From RPRB01 sp035501615 (GTDB lineage Bacteria; Myxococcota; Myxococcia; Myxococcales; Myxococcaceae), in the NCBI GenBank assembly GCA_035501615.1, contig DATJVY010000050.1, forward strand, positions 10,251-74,250: 64,000 nt of DNA. The letters are read 5' to 3'. Of this stretch, positions 18,038-25,984 are shown in pieces (position 1 is the first letter of the stretch; the number at the start of each line of letters is the position of its first letter). The notes beneath the pieces were generated by a model. The model worked only from the letters and a program-made list of their open reading frames with translations. It ran no database searches and was not told where the DNA came from. Position numbers and translations under genes: made by a program.

Positions 18038-18729
18038 GCGAGGCCGACGAGAAGCAGCTGAGGATCGTCGAGGCGCGGATGAAGCTCCGCGCTCGCTTCT
18101 TCGACAAGATGAGGTCCACCCCGGGCGCCTCCGACGGCGAGCCGCTGGGGAGCGGTCCGCCGAACCGCCACGGCATGCCGCAGGTCCCGGTGGGTCAGCA
18201 CGTGACCGAGGGCTGGCCGGTTCTGGACCTGGGCACCAAGCCGGACGTCTCCACCGACCGCTGGACGCTGCGGGTCGACGGCGCCGTGGAGGAGCCCCTC
18301 ACCCTCGGGTGGAAGGACTTCCTCGCGCTCCCCCAGATCACCGACGTGAGCGACTTCCACTGCGTCACCACCTGGTCGAAGCTCGACGTCGAGTGGAAGG
18401 GGGTCCAGTTCTCGACCATCGCCGCGCTGGCCCGGCCGCTGCCCACCGCGAGCCACGTGCTGGTGCACGGCCACGACGGCTACACCACCAACCTCCCGCT
18501 GGAGGAGGCGCTCAAGGACGACGTGCTCCTGGTGCACACCGCGGAGGGGAAGCCGCTTCCGCGCGAGCACGGTGGACCGGTGCGGATGATCACCCCCCAG
18601 CTGTACGCGTGGAAGGGCTCCAAGTGGATCCAGCGGATCCAGTTCCTCACCCATGACCGACCCGGCTTCTGGGAGACCCGCGGCTACAGCAACACCGCCC
18701 ATCCCTGGCGGGACGACCGGTACTCCTGA
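18034..18729 (+). CDS. Sulfite-oxidase-fold molybdopterin oxidoreductase (YedY/MsrP-like, cytosolic)
   Basis: 231 residues from GTG. The molybdenum ligand is expected at Cys110 in DFHCVTTWSKLDVEW. Other family marks are RWTLRVDGAVEEPLTLGW, a GYTTNLPL segment, PREHGGPVRMITPQLY and the terminal GFWETRGYSN. Unlike MsrP there is no Tat signal peptide, since the N-terminus is charged (MSEADEKQLRIVEAR), so it should act in the cytosol. The substrate is unknown. Its position after BolA-Grx4 is unusual. The last 77 bases overlap the next gene. Confidence 0.88.
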   Translation: MSEADEKQLRIVEARMKLRARFFDKMRSTPGASDGEPLGSGPPNRHGMPQVPVGQHVTEGWPVLDLGTKPDVSTDRWTLRVDGAVEEPLTLGWKDFLALPQITDVSDFHCVTTWSKLDVEWKGVQFSTIAALARPLPTASHVLVHGHDGYTTNLPLEEALKDDVLLVHTAEGKPLPREHGGPVRMITPQLYAWKGSKWIQRIQFLTHDRPGFWETRGYSNTAHPWRDDRYS

Positions 18730-19828
18730 CGCCGGCTGGCGGGGGCGGATCCGCGCCTTCCGCGCCCGGCACGCCCGCGGGGAGGCCATCTCCTTCTTCG
18801 CCGGAGGCTTCCTCTTCGACGCGGTGATGGTCGGCCGCATCGACGAGACGCCGATGCTTCTGCAGCAGGCGGCCTACCTGCTCGTCACTGGCCTGCTGCT
18901 CGGCGGGATGCTGCGCTTCGAGCTGCTCCACCTCGAGCCGCCGCGATGGCTGCGCCGGCCGTGGCGGTACGTCGAGCACGTGATGCACTTCCTGCTCGGC
19001 ACGCTGCTCAACGCCTTCATCCTCTTCTACGTGAAGAGCGGCTCGGGCGTGACGGCGGTGCTCTTCCTGGTGCTGATCTCGGCGCTCCTCGTGATGAACG
19101 AGCACCCCCGCTTCCACCGACTCGGCCCGGTGGTGATCTTCGGCCTCTACTCCTTCGCGCTCACGAGCTACCTGGCGTACCTGCTGCCGGTCCTGCTGGG
19201 CCACCTCCGTCCGTGGATGTTCTTCGTCGCCTCGGCGCTGTCGCTCCTGCCCATCCTGCTCTTGGCTCGGGGGATGGCGCGCTGGGGCGAGGACTCCCGG
19301 CGCGCGCTCCGCCAGGCGCTCGGGCCCGCCCTCGGCGTGCAGGTGCTGCTCCTCGTGCTCTTCGTGCTCCACCTCGTCCCGCCGGTGCCGCTCTCGGTCC
19401 GCTCGCTCGGGGTGTGGCACCGGGTCGACCGCGAGGGCCAGGAGTTCAAGCTGAGCCGGCTCCCCCGCAGCCGCTGGTCCGACCTCTGGCGCAAGGACGA
19501 GCGGGTGTTCCTCGCTCGCCCCGGGGACCGGGTCTACGTCTTCACCCGCATCTTCGCCCCGAGGAACTTCCGCGACGAGGTGCGCGTCCGCTGGGCGCGG
19601 TGGGAGCCATCCCGCGGAGCGTGGAACCAGAGCGACGCGATTCCCCTCCGCATCGTCGGCGGCAGGGAAGAGGGGTTCGGCGGCTTCGCCTACAAGCAGA
19701 ACTGGTCGCCCGGGGACTGGCGGGTCGCGATCGAGACCGACGACGGCCGGGAGATCGGCCGCATCCGCTTCGAGATCCTTCCGGATCCGGAGACGGGGGA
19801 CCGGGTCTTCGACGTGCTCCAGAACTGA
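18653..19828 (+). CDS. Polytopic membrane protein with DUF2914 C-terminal domain
   Basis: 391 residues. A Thr/Pro/Gly-rich start is followed by about six hydrophobic helices between residues 45 and 245 (for example AAYLLVTGLLLGGML, VVIFGLYSFALTSYLAYLLP, VQVLLLVLFVLHL). A C-terminal domain of about 140 residues follows, with PGDRVYVFTRIFAPRNF and WSPGDWRVAIETDDGREIGR, typical of DUF2914. The C-terminal domain is probably extracytoplasmic and beta-rich. The start at 18653 overlaps the upstream gene by 77 bases, but no other start exists until inside the first helix. Function unknown. Confidence 0.82.
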   Translation: MTDPASGRPAATATPPIPGGTTGTPDAGWRGRIRAFRARHARGEAISFFAGGFLFDAVMVGRIDETPMLLQQAAYLLVTGLLLGGMLRFELLHLEPPRWLRRPWRYVEHVMHFLLGTLLNAFILFYVKSGSGVTAVLFLVLISALLVMNEHPRFHRLGPVVIFGLYSFALTSYLAYLLPVLLGHLRPWMFFVASALSLLPILLLARGMARWGEDSRRALRQALGPALGVQVLLLVLFVLHLVPPVPLSVRSLGVWHRVDREGQEFKLSRLPRSRWSDLWRKDERVFLARPGDRVYVFTRIFAPRNFRDEVRVRWARWEPSRGAWNQSDAIPLRIVGGREEGFGGFAYKQNWSPGDWRVAIETDDGREIGRIRFEILPDPETGDRVFDVLQN

Positions 19829-19850
19829 CCGAGGCGGGCTCCGGTGGCCG

Positions 19851-20591
19851 TCAGTCCCCGTCGCGTGCGTGGGAGGGCAGGTTGGGATGCCGGAGCAGCA
19901 GCATCTTGACCTGGGGCTGATTGCGCACCACCGCCTGCTTGAGGAGGTGGGCCAGGACCGAGGGCGGCGTGCCCGACCAGCGGGCGAGGTTCTGCACCAG
20001 GAGCAGCGAGGTCACGGTGCGGTGGCAGAAGAGCGCCGCGCTCTTCTGGTCCATCGCCAGGCCGAGGAGCTGGGCGAGGAGGCGCCCCTCGGTCCGGAAG
20101 AGGGTGTCCACCTTCTCCTCCGAGAGGCCCGAGTTCCAGCGGGCGCGCAGGGCCTCGCGGCTGGCGATCTTGTTCTTCTCCGGCATCTCGCGGCCCACGC
20201 TGAGCTGGAACAGCTCGATGAGCCGCCGCTGATGGAAGATGCGCTGGAGCAGCGCCGGTGGGGTCTGGACGTTGCGGAGCAGCATCCGCTGGACCTCGGT
20301 GTCGCGGAGGAAGGCGTCCTTCTTGGTCAGCGCCCCCAGCCCGGTGGGGTGGGAGTGGTGCGCGGCGAGCAGACGGGCATGCACCAGCCCGAAGCGGGGG
20401 TTCTCCACCAGCGCCCGGGCCACGTTGGGAAGCGGGTCGAAGCAGAGGGCCTGGAGCTCCGGATCTCCCAGCTGCCCGGCCAGCCGGGTGCGCGAGTCCG
20501 CTGGAAACTGGGACAGGCGCTCCTCGAAGAGGCGCCGGAGCGCCAGGCGCTTGGAATCGGGCTCGGGACTCTGCGACTCGTCGGAGGACAT
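19851..20591 (-). CDS. Hypothetical all-helical protein (HEAT-like, DUF2336-like)
   Basis: 246 residues from ATG at 20591; the reading frame is open far upstream but that part is antisense to the aspartokinase gene. The sequence has repeated helix pairs such as DPLPNVARALVENPRFG, NVQTPPALLQRIFHQRR, RWSGTPPSVLAHLLKQAV and NQPQVKMLLLRHPNLP, which suggest an alpha-solenoid resembling DUF2336 or HEAT-like proteins. No catalytic motif or signal peptide. It converges on the DUF2914 gene with 22 bases between. Confidence 0.7.
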   Translation of the reverse strand: MSSDESQSPEPDSKRLALRRLFEERLSQFPADSRTRLAGQLGDPELQALCFDPLPNVARALVENPRFGLVHARLLAAHHSHPTGLGALTKKDAFLRDTEVQRMLLRNVQTPPALLQRIFHQRRLIELFQLSVGREMPEKNKIASREALRARWNSGLSEEKVDTLFRTEGRLLAQLLGLAMDQKSAALFCHRTVTSLLLVQNLARWSGTPPSVLAHLLKQAVVRNQPQVKMLLLRHPNLPSHARDGD

Positions 20592-20701
20592 CTGACGCGG
20601 CCCAGAGTTTCCTCCAGGCGGCGGCGAGGTGCACGGAACCCACCCGCGCCTACATCCCCCGGACCGCCGCATCCGGCGCCCGGACCCCCCGACCGGCGGG
20701 G

Positions 20702-23179
20702 CTACCGGCGGCCGCGGACGTTCTGGGTGAGGCGGAGCACGTCGGCGAGCACTCCCGCCGCGGTCACGTCGCCGCCGGCGCCAGCACCCCGGACGATGAG
20801 CGGATAGTCCCGGTATCGCGCGGTGGTGAAGGCGACCAGGGCCTCGGCGCCGCGCAGCGGTACGGCGGGGTGTCCCGCGTCGACCGCCACCGGGCCGACG
20901 CGCACCTTCCGTCCCTCCGCTCCCGGGATGATCTGAACCAGGTAGCGAAGGGTCCGGTCCATGGCGAGGTAGCGGGCCACTTGCGCGGCGAACGTCGCAT
21001 CGTGCGCCGTCAGCCCCTCGAGGAAGCGCTCCGGGTCGTCCTCGGCGAGGAGCGAGCCGTCCACGAAGGGTTCCACCGCCACGTCCTCGAGCTCGAGCTC
21101 GAGGCCCAGCTCGCGGGCGAGGATCAGCGCCTTCCGCGCCACGTCCAGACCCGACAGGTCGTCGCGCGGATGGGGCTCGGTGTACCCCCGGTCGCGCGCC
21201 GTCCGGACCGCGACCGACAGCGGAGTGCCGGCCATCACCTCCTGGCAGAGGAATCCGAGGGTGCCGGAGAGGCTCCCGTCGATGCGCTCGACGACGTCGC
21301 CGGTCGCCACGAGGTTCTTCAGGGTCTCGATGACCGGCAACCCGGCGCCCACCGTCGTCTCGTAGTGCCAGGCCCGGAAGTGCCGGCGGGCCACGCCGGA
21401 GACCTCCCTGCAGCGCGCGAGCGGCAGCGCCAGCGGCTTCTTGTTCGCCGACACCACGTGAATCCCCCGGCGAAATGCCTCGGCGTACACGGCCTCCATC
21501 CCGTCGGCAGCGGTGCAATCGACCAGGACCGGGACCGGCCGGCGCGAGAGCCGGTCGAGAAGGGTGGTGAGCTCCGGTGAGCCGTGTGGAGGCGCGCCGT
21601 TGGACCGGGGCGGGAGCTCGGCAGGGCGGAGTCCGCGCGGGTCGACGCGCGCCGAGTGCCGGTCCACCACCCCGAAGAGCCGCGCGTCGACCCCCTGCCG
21701 CGTCCGCAGCGAGTGCTGTGTCTCCTCGAGCTGCGCGAGGAGCCGTCCGCCCACCGTGCCGCGCCCGAGCAGCAGGATGTTCACCTCGGTCTCCGCCAGG
21801 TTGAAGGCGGCGTGCACCGTACGGACTGCCTCCGCGGTGTCGGCCGCCTCCACCACGCAGCCGATGCTGCGCGAGCTGGCTCCCTGGGCGATGGCCCGGA
21901 CGTTGATGCCGACGTTGCCGAGCGCGCCGAAGAAGCGGCCCGCGACGTTCGGCCACTGGCCCATCGCCTCGGCGACCAGGCTGACCAGGGAGACCGGTTC
22001 GACGGCGGGGGGCAGCTCCGCCTCTCCGTTCGCGAGGAGATCCGCGAGCGCGACCTCGAGCACCTCGCGCGCGCGCGATGCCTCGGCTCCGTCCACCACC
22101 GCGGCCAGACTCTGGCCGTGGCCCGACTGGGTGACCATCCACACCCGGATCCGCGCGGCCTCGAGGGCCGAGAGCGCCTGGACCACGACCGAGGTCTCGG
22201 GCACCGGGCGGCGCGACTCGACGGCGAGCAGGGCGAGCCGCTCGAGGCTGGTGACGCAGGTGGGCCGGTGCGGGTCCGGGTTTCCCAGCGCATCGATGAC
22301 CGTGCCCTCGCCGCCGCCCACGGTGCTGCGGATGCGGAGCCGTCCGCCGCTTTGCTCGAGCGGGAGCACGGTGCGCCGGTGGAACATCCGCAACCCGAAG
22401 TGCGCCAGCTCCTGAGCCTCGTGCCACGTCAGTCGCGGCACCGGGTAGGACTCCTCCACCAGGTCGGGGTCGGCGGTCATCACCCCCGGGACGTCGGTCC
22501 AGATGGTCACCTCGCGCGCCCCGAGCAGCGCGGCGAGCGTGGTCGCCGCGTAGTCCGAGCCGTTCCGACCCAGGGTGGTGGTGGAGCCGTCCGGCGCCTG
22601 GCCGATGAAGCCCGTCACCACCGGGATGGAGCCCTCCCATGCTCGCTGGCGGTCGACCACCGCTCCCCTGCTCGCCGCCAGGTCCACGCTGGCATCCCCG
22701 TGCCGGCCATCGGTGCGGAAGAGCTCCCGCGCGTCCACCGCCAGACCGGGGAGTCCTCCGGCGCGCAGGGCTGCGGCCACGAGCTGCGAGGAGAGCCGCT
22801 CGCCCACCGAGAGAAGGAGGTCGAGCGCGTCGGGCAACGGCGCGTGGCTGGCCCCGAGCCGGGACAGGGCGTCCAGCCCGTCGTCGGCGATGGCCGTCCA
22901 AGTGCGCTCCACCTCTCCGAGCGGCCCCGGCCCGAGCACCTCGGCGCCCCGGGTGCGGACGAGCTCGAGCGTCCGCTCCAGTCCCGCGCGTGCCCCGCGC
23001 CCGTCGCCGGCTGCCGCGGCCCGGCCTGCCTCCAGCAGCCACTCGGTGGTGTCCCCCAGCGCGCTCACCACCAGGGCCAGCGGTCGGCTGGCCTCCGCCA
23101 CCCGGTGGAGCACCACGGGCAGCCGGCCCGCGTCCCCCAGCGACGAGCCCCCGAACTTGTAGACCTGCCACCCGCTCAT
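20702..23179 (-). CDS. thrA: Bifunctional aspartokinase / homoserine dehydrogenase
   Basis: 825 residues. The N-terminal aspartokinase begins with YKFGGSSL (7-13) and includes TGFIGQAPDGSTTTLGRNGSDY. A pair of ACT-type regulatory segments follows in the middle (VVVQALSALEAARIRVWMV; NVGINVRAIAQGASSRS). The homoserine dehydrogenase half starts near residue 466 with a Rossmann motif (GRGTVGG) and has YETTVGAGLPVI and SGTLGF. It makes aspartyl phosphate and then reduces the semialdehyde to homoserine. Its start overlaps the metX stop by ATGA, so the order metY-metX-thrA feeds methionine from aspartate. ThrA versus MetL cannot be told without allosteric data. Confidence 0.93.
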   Translation of the reverse strand: MSGWQVYKFGGSSLGDAGRLPVVLHRVAEASRPLALVVSALGDTTEWLLEAGRAAAAGDGRGARAGLERTLELVRTRGAEVLGPGPLGEVERTWTAIADDGLDALSRLGASHAPLPDALDLLLSVGERLSSQLVAAALRAGGLPGLAVDARELFRTDGRHGDASVDLAASRGAVVDRQRAWEGSIPVVTGFIGQAPDGSTTTLGRNGSDYAATTLAALLGAREVTIWTDVPGVMTADPDLVEESYPVPRLTWHEAQELAHFGLRMFHRRTVLPLEQSGGRLRIRSTVGGGEGTVIDALGNPDPHRPTCVTSLERLALLAVESRRPVPETSVVVQALSALEAARIRVWMVTQSGHGQSLAAVVDGAEASRAREVLEVALADLLANGEAELPPAVEPVSLVSLVAEAMGQWPNVAGRFFGALGNVGINVRAIAQGASSRSIGCVVEAADTAEAVRTVHAAFNLAETEVNILLLGRGTVGGRLLAQLEETQHSLRTRQGVDARLFGVVDRHSARVDPRGLRPAELPPRSNGAPPHGSPELTTLLDRLSRRPVPVLVDCTAADGMEAVYAEAFRRGIHVVSANKKPLALPLARCREVSGVARRHFRAWHYETTVGAGLPVIETLKNLVATGDVVERIDGSLSGTLGFLCQEVMAGTPLSVAVRTARDRGYTEPHPRDDLSGLDVARKALILARELGLELELEDVAVEPFVDGSLLAEDDPERFLEGLTAHDATFAAQVARYLAMDRTLRYLVQIIPGAEGRKVRVGPVAVDAGHPAVPLRGAEALVAFTTARYRDYPLIVRGAGAGGDVTAAGVLADVLRLTQNVRGRR

Positions 23180-24324
23180 GGAAGGCTCCCCAGCGCGAGG
23201 CGCAAGAGCGGATCGAGCGCTTCCCACTCGATGAGGAAGGCGTCGTGCCCGTGCGGGCTGCGCACGGTCGCGCGCCGGGCCTCGGTCCCGTGCGCGGTCA
23301 GCCAGTCGGCCAGGAGGTCGACCTGGACCGGGGTGAAGAGCTGGTCGGTGTCGACGTCGACGCAGATCGCCGACCCGCCGAGCGGTCTCGCCGGTACGCC
23401 GGGCGGCGGGCAGTCCAGATCGTGGGCGTCCATCGCCTCGAGCTGGAGCAGGTACGCGCGGGCGTCGAAGCGGCGCCGGAGCTTCCTGCCCTGGTGCTCG
23501 AGGTAGCTCTGGATGGGAAGCGCCCACGGCGCCTCCGGAGGATGTCCGGCCCGGCGGTGCTGCCGGGCATCGAGCGACGGCTCGGCGCGGTAGGTCAGCA
23601 TCGCCAGCTGCCGCGCCAGCTCGAGCCCGCGTCCGACGTCGGAGGGCCAGCCGGGGTCCAGCCGGAGGACCTGGCGCGCGACGTGGTTCCACCCCGTCAC
23701 CCAGGCGCTCGAGGCGATCGAGGTGCCGATGGGCAGCAGCCGGTCCACCGCGCCCGGGCGGAGGACCGGGAGGCAGAGGGCGATCATCCCCCCGAGCGAG
23801 GCGCCGGTGGCGAGCCGGAGCCGCGGCACGCCGAGCAGGTCGAGCACCGCCCAGAGCGCGCGCGCCTGGTCCCAGGGGGTGAGCCGTGTCCCGTTCAGGG
23901 GCCAGCCCTCGTCGAGCGGCCCCGAGCTGCCGTAGCAGCTGCCGAGGTTGTTCGCGCAGAGGACGCGCACCCGCGCCGGATCCAGTGGACGCCCCGGCCC
24001 GATGAGGGGCGCCCACCAGCCGTCCGGCCCGGCGGCCCGGGCATCGCCGGTGAGGGCGTGGATGACCAGCACCGTGGGGATGGAGGCATCGAGCGATGCG
24101 CCGTCCCGCGCCCGCACCGGTGACCGCCGCAGCACCGGTCCATCGCTCTCCGGCGGAACCTCCGCCCCGAGCCGCTCCAGGACGGGGAGGTCCGCCTCGG
24201 GGCCCCACCACTGCAGGCGCGCGTGGTGAGGGTCCACCCGGGCTCCGCCGAGCAGCGTCAGCGGTGGAAGCCGCAGGTCGAGGAGCCGCGGGGAGGCCGC
24301 GGCGCTGGAGCGGGCGCGGGTCAT
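23176..24324 (-). CDS. metX: Homoserine O-acetyltransferase
   Basis: 382 residues, alpha/beta-hydrolase fold. Nucleophile Ser176 lies in TGASLGGM, and the NNLGSCYGSSGP and HALTGDA segments are those of MetX. The C-terminal acid VDVDTDQLF and His360 (GHDAF) complete the triad. It acetylates homoserine for direct sulfhydrylation; a succinyl-using variant cannot be excluded from sequence alone. It lies between metY (4-base gap) and the fused aspartokinase/homoserine dehydrogenase (ATGA overlap), so the three are one operon. Confidence 0.94.
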   Translation of the reverse strand: MTRARSSAAASPRLLDLRLPPLTLLGGARVDPHHARLQWWGPEADLPVLERLGAEVPPESDGPVLRRSPVRARDGASLDASIPTVLVIHALTGDARAAGPDGWWAPLIGPGRPLDPARVRVLCANNLGSCYGSSGPLDEGWPLNGTRLTPWDQARALWAVLDLLGVPRLRLATGASLGGMIALCLPVLRPGAVDRLLPIGTSIASSAWVTGWNHVARQVLRLDPGWPSDVGRGLELARQLAMLTYRAEPSLDARQHRRAGHPPEAPWALPIQSYLEHQGRKLRRRFDARAYLLQLEAMDAHDLDCPPPGVPARPLGGSAICVDVDTDQLFTPVQVDLLADWLTAHGTEARRATVRSPHGHDAFLIEWEALDPLLRLALGSLP

Positions 24325-24328
24325 GGCC

Positions 24329-25621
24329 TCACCCCCGCGCGCCGAGCGCCTGGTCGAGGTCGGCGAGGAGGTCGTCGACGTGCTCCAGGCCCACCGAGAG
24401 CCGGACCAGGTCCTCGGTGACGCCGGTGGTGCGCTGCTCCTCGGGGCTGAGCTGCTGGTGGGTGGTGGAGGCGGGGTGGATGACCAGCGACCGGGCGTCA
24501 CCGATGTTGGCCAGGAGCGAGAAGAGCTTCACCCGGTCGATGAGCGCCTTACCCTCGGCGAACCCTCCCTTCACCCCGAAGGTGACCAGTCCGCCGAAGC
24601 CTCCCTCGAGGTACTTCTTCGCCAGCGGGTAGGCCGGGTCCTCCTCGAGGCCGGGGTAGCGAACCCAGGCGACGCGCGGGTCCGCCTTCAGCCAGCGGGC
24701 GACCTTGAGCGCGTTCTCGGAGTGGCGACGCACCCGGAGGTGGAGCGTCTCCAGCCCGGTGATGAAGGCGTGGGCGTTGAACGGGCTCAGCGCCGGGCCG
24801 GTATCGCGAAGCAGCTCGACGCGGGCCTTGAGGATGAAGGAGATGGCCCCGAAGGTCTCCCAGAGCTTCAGCCCGTGGTAGCCGGGGTTCGGCTCGGTGA
24901 ACTCGGGGAACTTTCCGTTGTCCCAGGGGAAGTTCCCGGCGTCGACGATGAGCCCGCCGATCGCCTGGCCGTGGCCGCCGATGTACTTGGTGGCGGAGTG
25001 GAGGACGATGTTGGCCCCGTGCTCGATCGGACGGAGCAGTGCCGGGGTGGTCGCGGTGCTGTCGACGATGAAGGGGATTCCCGCCTCCCTGGCGATCTTC
25101 CCCAGCTCCTCGAGGTCGACGACGTCGAGCCTCGGGTTGCCCAGCGTCTCGGCGAACAGGGCGCGGGTCCTCGGGCCGATCGCTGCGCGGATGGCATCGA
25201 AGTTGGATGCCTCGACGAACCGGGTCCGGATCCCGAGACGCGGCAGGGTGACCTTGAAGAGATTGTATGTGCCGCCGTAGAGGCTGGAGGTGCTGACCAG
25301 CTCGTCACCCGAGCGGAGGATGGTGAGCAGGGCCACGGTCTCCGCCGCCTGCCCCGAGGCCACCGCCAGCGCCGCCACGCCGCCCTCCAGCGCCGAGATG
25401 CGCTGCTCGAGGACGTCGTTGGTGGGGTTCATGATGCGGGTGTAGATGTTCCCGAACTCCTTCAGGGCGAAGAGCCGGGCCGCGTGGTCCGCGTCGCGGA
25501 AGCGGTAGCTGGTGGTCTGGTAGATGGGGACCGCCCGGGACCCGGTCGTGGGGTCGGGGCTGTAGCCGGCGTGGAGGGCCAGGGTCTCCGGTCTGTACTG
25601 GGGCTTCGGTTGCTCGCTCAC
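24329..25621 (-). CDS. metY: O-acetylhomoserine sulfhydrylase
   Basis: 430 residues, PLP-dependent Cys/Met metabolism family. The opening PETLALHAGYSPDPTTGSRAVPIYQTTSY is typical of MetY, the PLP lysine is in SATKYIGGHG, and the IVDSTATTP loop and the terminal SVGLEHVDDLLADL region are conserved. It forms homocysteine from O-acetylhomoserine and sulfide. GTG start at 25621 with AAGGAG 9-10 bases upstream. It is first in the metY-metX-thrA operon and is preceded by a 363-base structured leader, where expression control is expected. Confidence 0.95.
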   Translation of the reverse strand: MSEQPKPQYRPETLALHAGYSPDPTTGSRAVPIYQTTSYRFRDADHAARLFALKEFGNIYTRIMNPTNDVLEQRISALEGGVAALAVASGQAAETVALLTILRSGDELVSTSSLYGGTYNLFKVTLPRLGIRTRFVEASNFDAIRAAIGPRTRALFAETLGNPRLDVVDLEELGKIAREAGIPFIVDSTATTPALLRPIEHGANIVLHSATKYIGGHGQAIGGLIVDAGNFPWDNGKFPEFTEPNPGYHGLKLWETFGAISFILKARVELLRDTGPALSPFNAHAFITGLETLHLRVRRHSENALKVARWLKADPRVAWVRYPGLEEDPAYPLAKKYLEGGFGGLVTFGVKGGFAEGKALIDRVKLFSLLANIGDARSLVIHPASTTHQQLSPEEQRTTGVTEDLVRLSVGLEHVDDLLADLDQALGARG

Positions 25622-25984
25622 GGCTCTGCTCCTTCTTCGGGTGGTGCTGCCTTCGGTTTGCCTGCGGGAGCCCTTCGGGGGCTGCGGGCCGACCTGGCGA
25701 TCACCTCGACGGGAAGAAGAAGGAACGTCGGTGAGTCGGGGGTTCTGGACTCAGTGACGCGCGTCGATCCCGGGGAGGAGACCACCGTCTCCTGTCGGCC
25801 CCGGGCGGTACGCCCCTGATCGTTCGGGAGAGGAGGTCGGCCTCAACAGCACCGACGACAACACTCTCCGGCGTCGGAACGCCCGCCCGGGCCACGCATG
25901 CGCATGGCCCCCGCGGTAATTCGACGCATCGGGAGAGTGAACTTCCTCACGGGCACGGACGGTAATGACCGTCCGTGTCAGCTG
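25622..25984 (-). promoter_or_regulatory. metY leader with several inverted repeats
   Basis: The 363 bases between pepP and metY carry no plausible gene. Four inverted repeats are visible on either strand: a perfect 10-bp stem at 25954-25977; GGGCCA/TGGCCC at 25889-25910; AGGAGAC/GTCTCCT with a 4-base loop at 25776-25793; and AGCCC/GGGCT at 25669-25683, close to the metY start. I cannot match it to SAM-I, SAM-II or SAH riboswitch consensus. It probably contains the operon promoter and may hold an RNA or repressor control site. Confidence 0.5.
25954..25977 (-). terminator. Perfect 10-bp hairpin just after pepP
   Basis: CACGGACGGT and ACCGTCCGTG flank a 4-base loop, ending 8 bases beyond the pepP stop on the minus strand. 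There is no T-run. It is the natural candidate for the pepP transcript end and would separate it from metY. Confidence 0.55.

Noticed and set aside
19851..23171. Very long minus-strand frame upstream of the hypothetical gene
   Set aside because: Only the last 246 residues look like a protein; the rest is in another frame of the aspartokinase/homoserine dehydrogenase gene.
25622..25984. SAM-I, SAM-II or SAH riboswitch in the metY leader
   Set aside because: I looked for the conserved core sequences and paired segments on the minus strand and could not fit them; the leader is reported as structured but unassigned.
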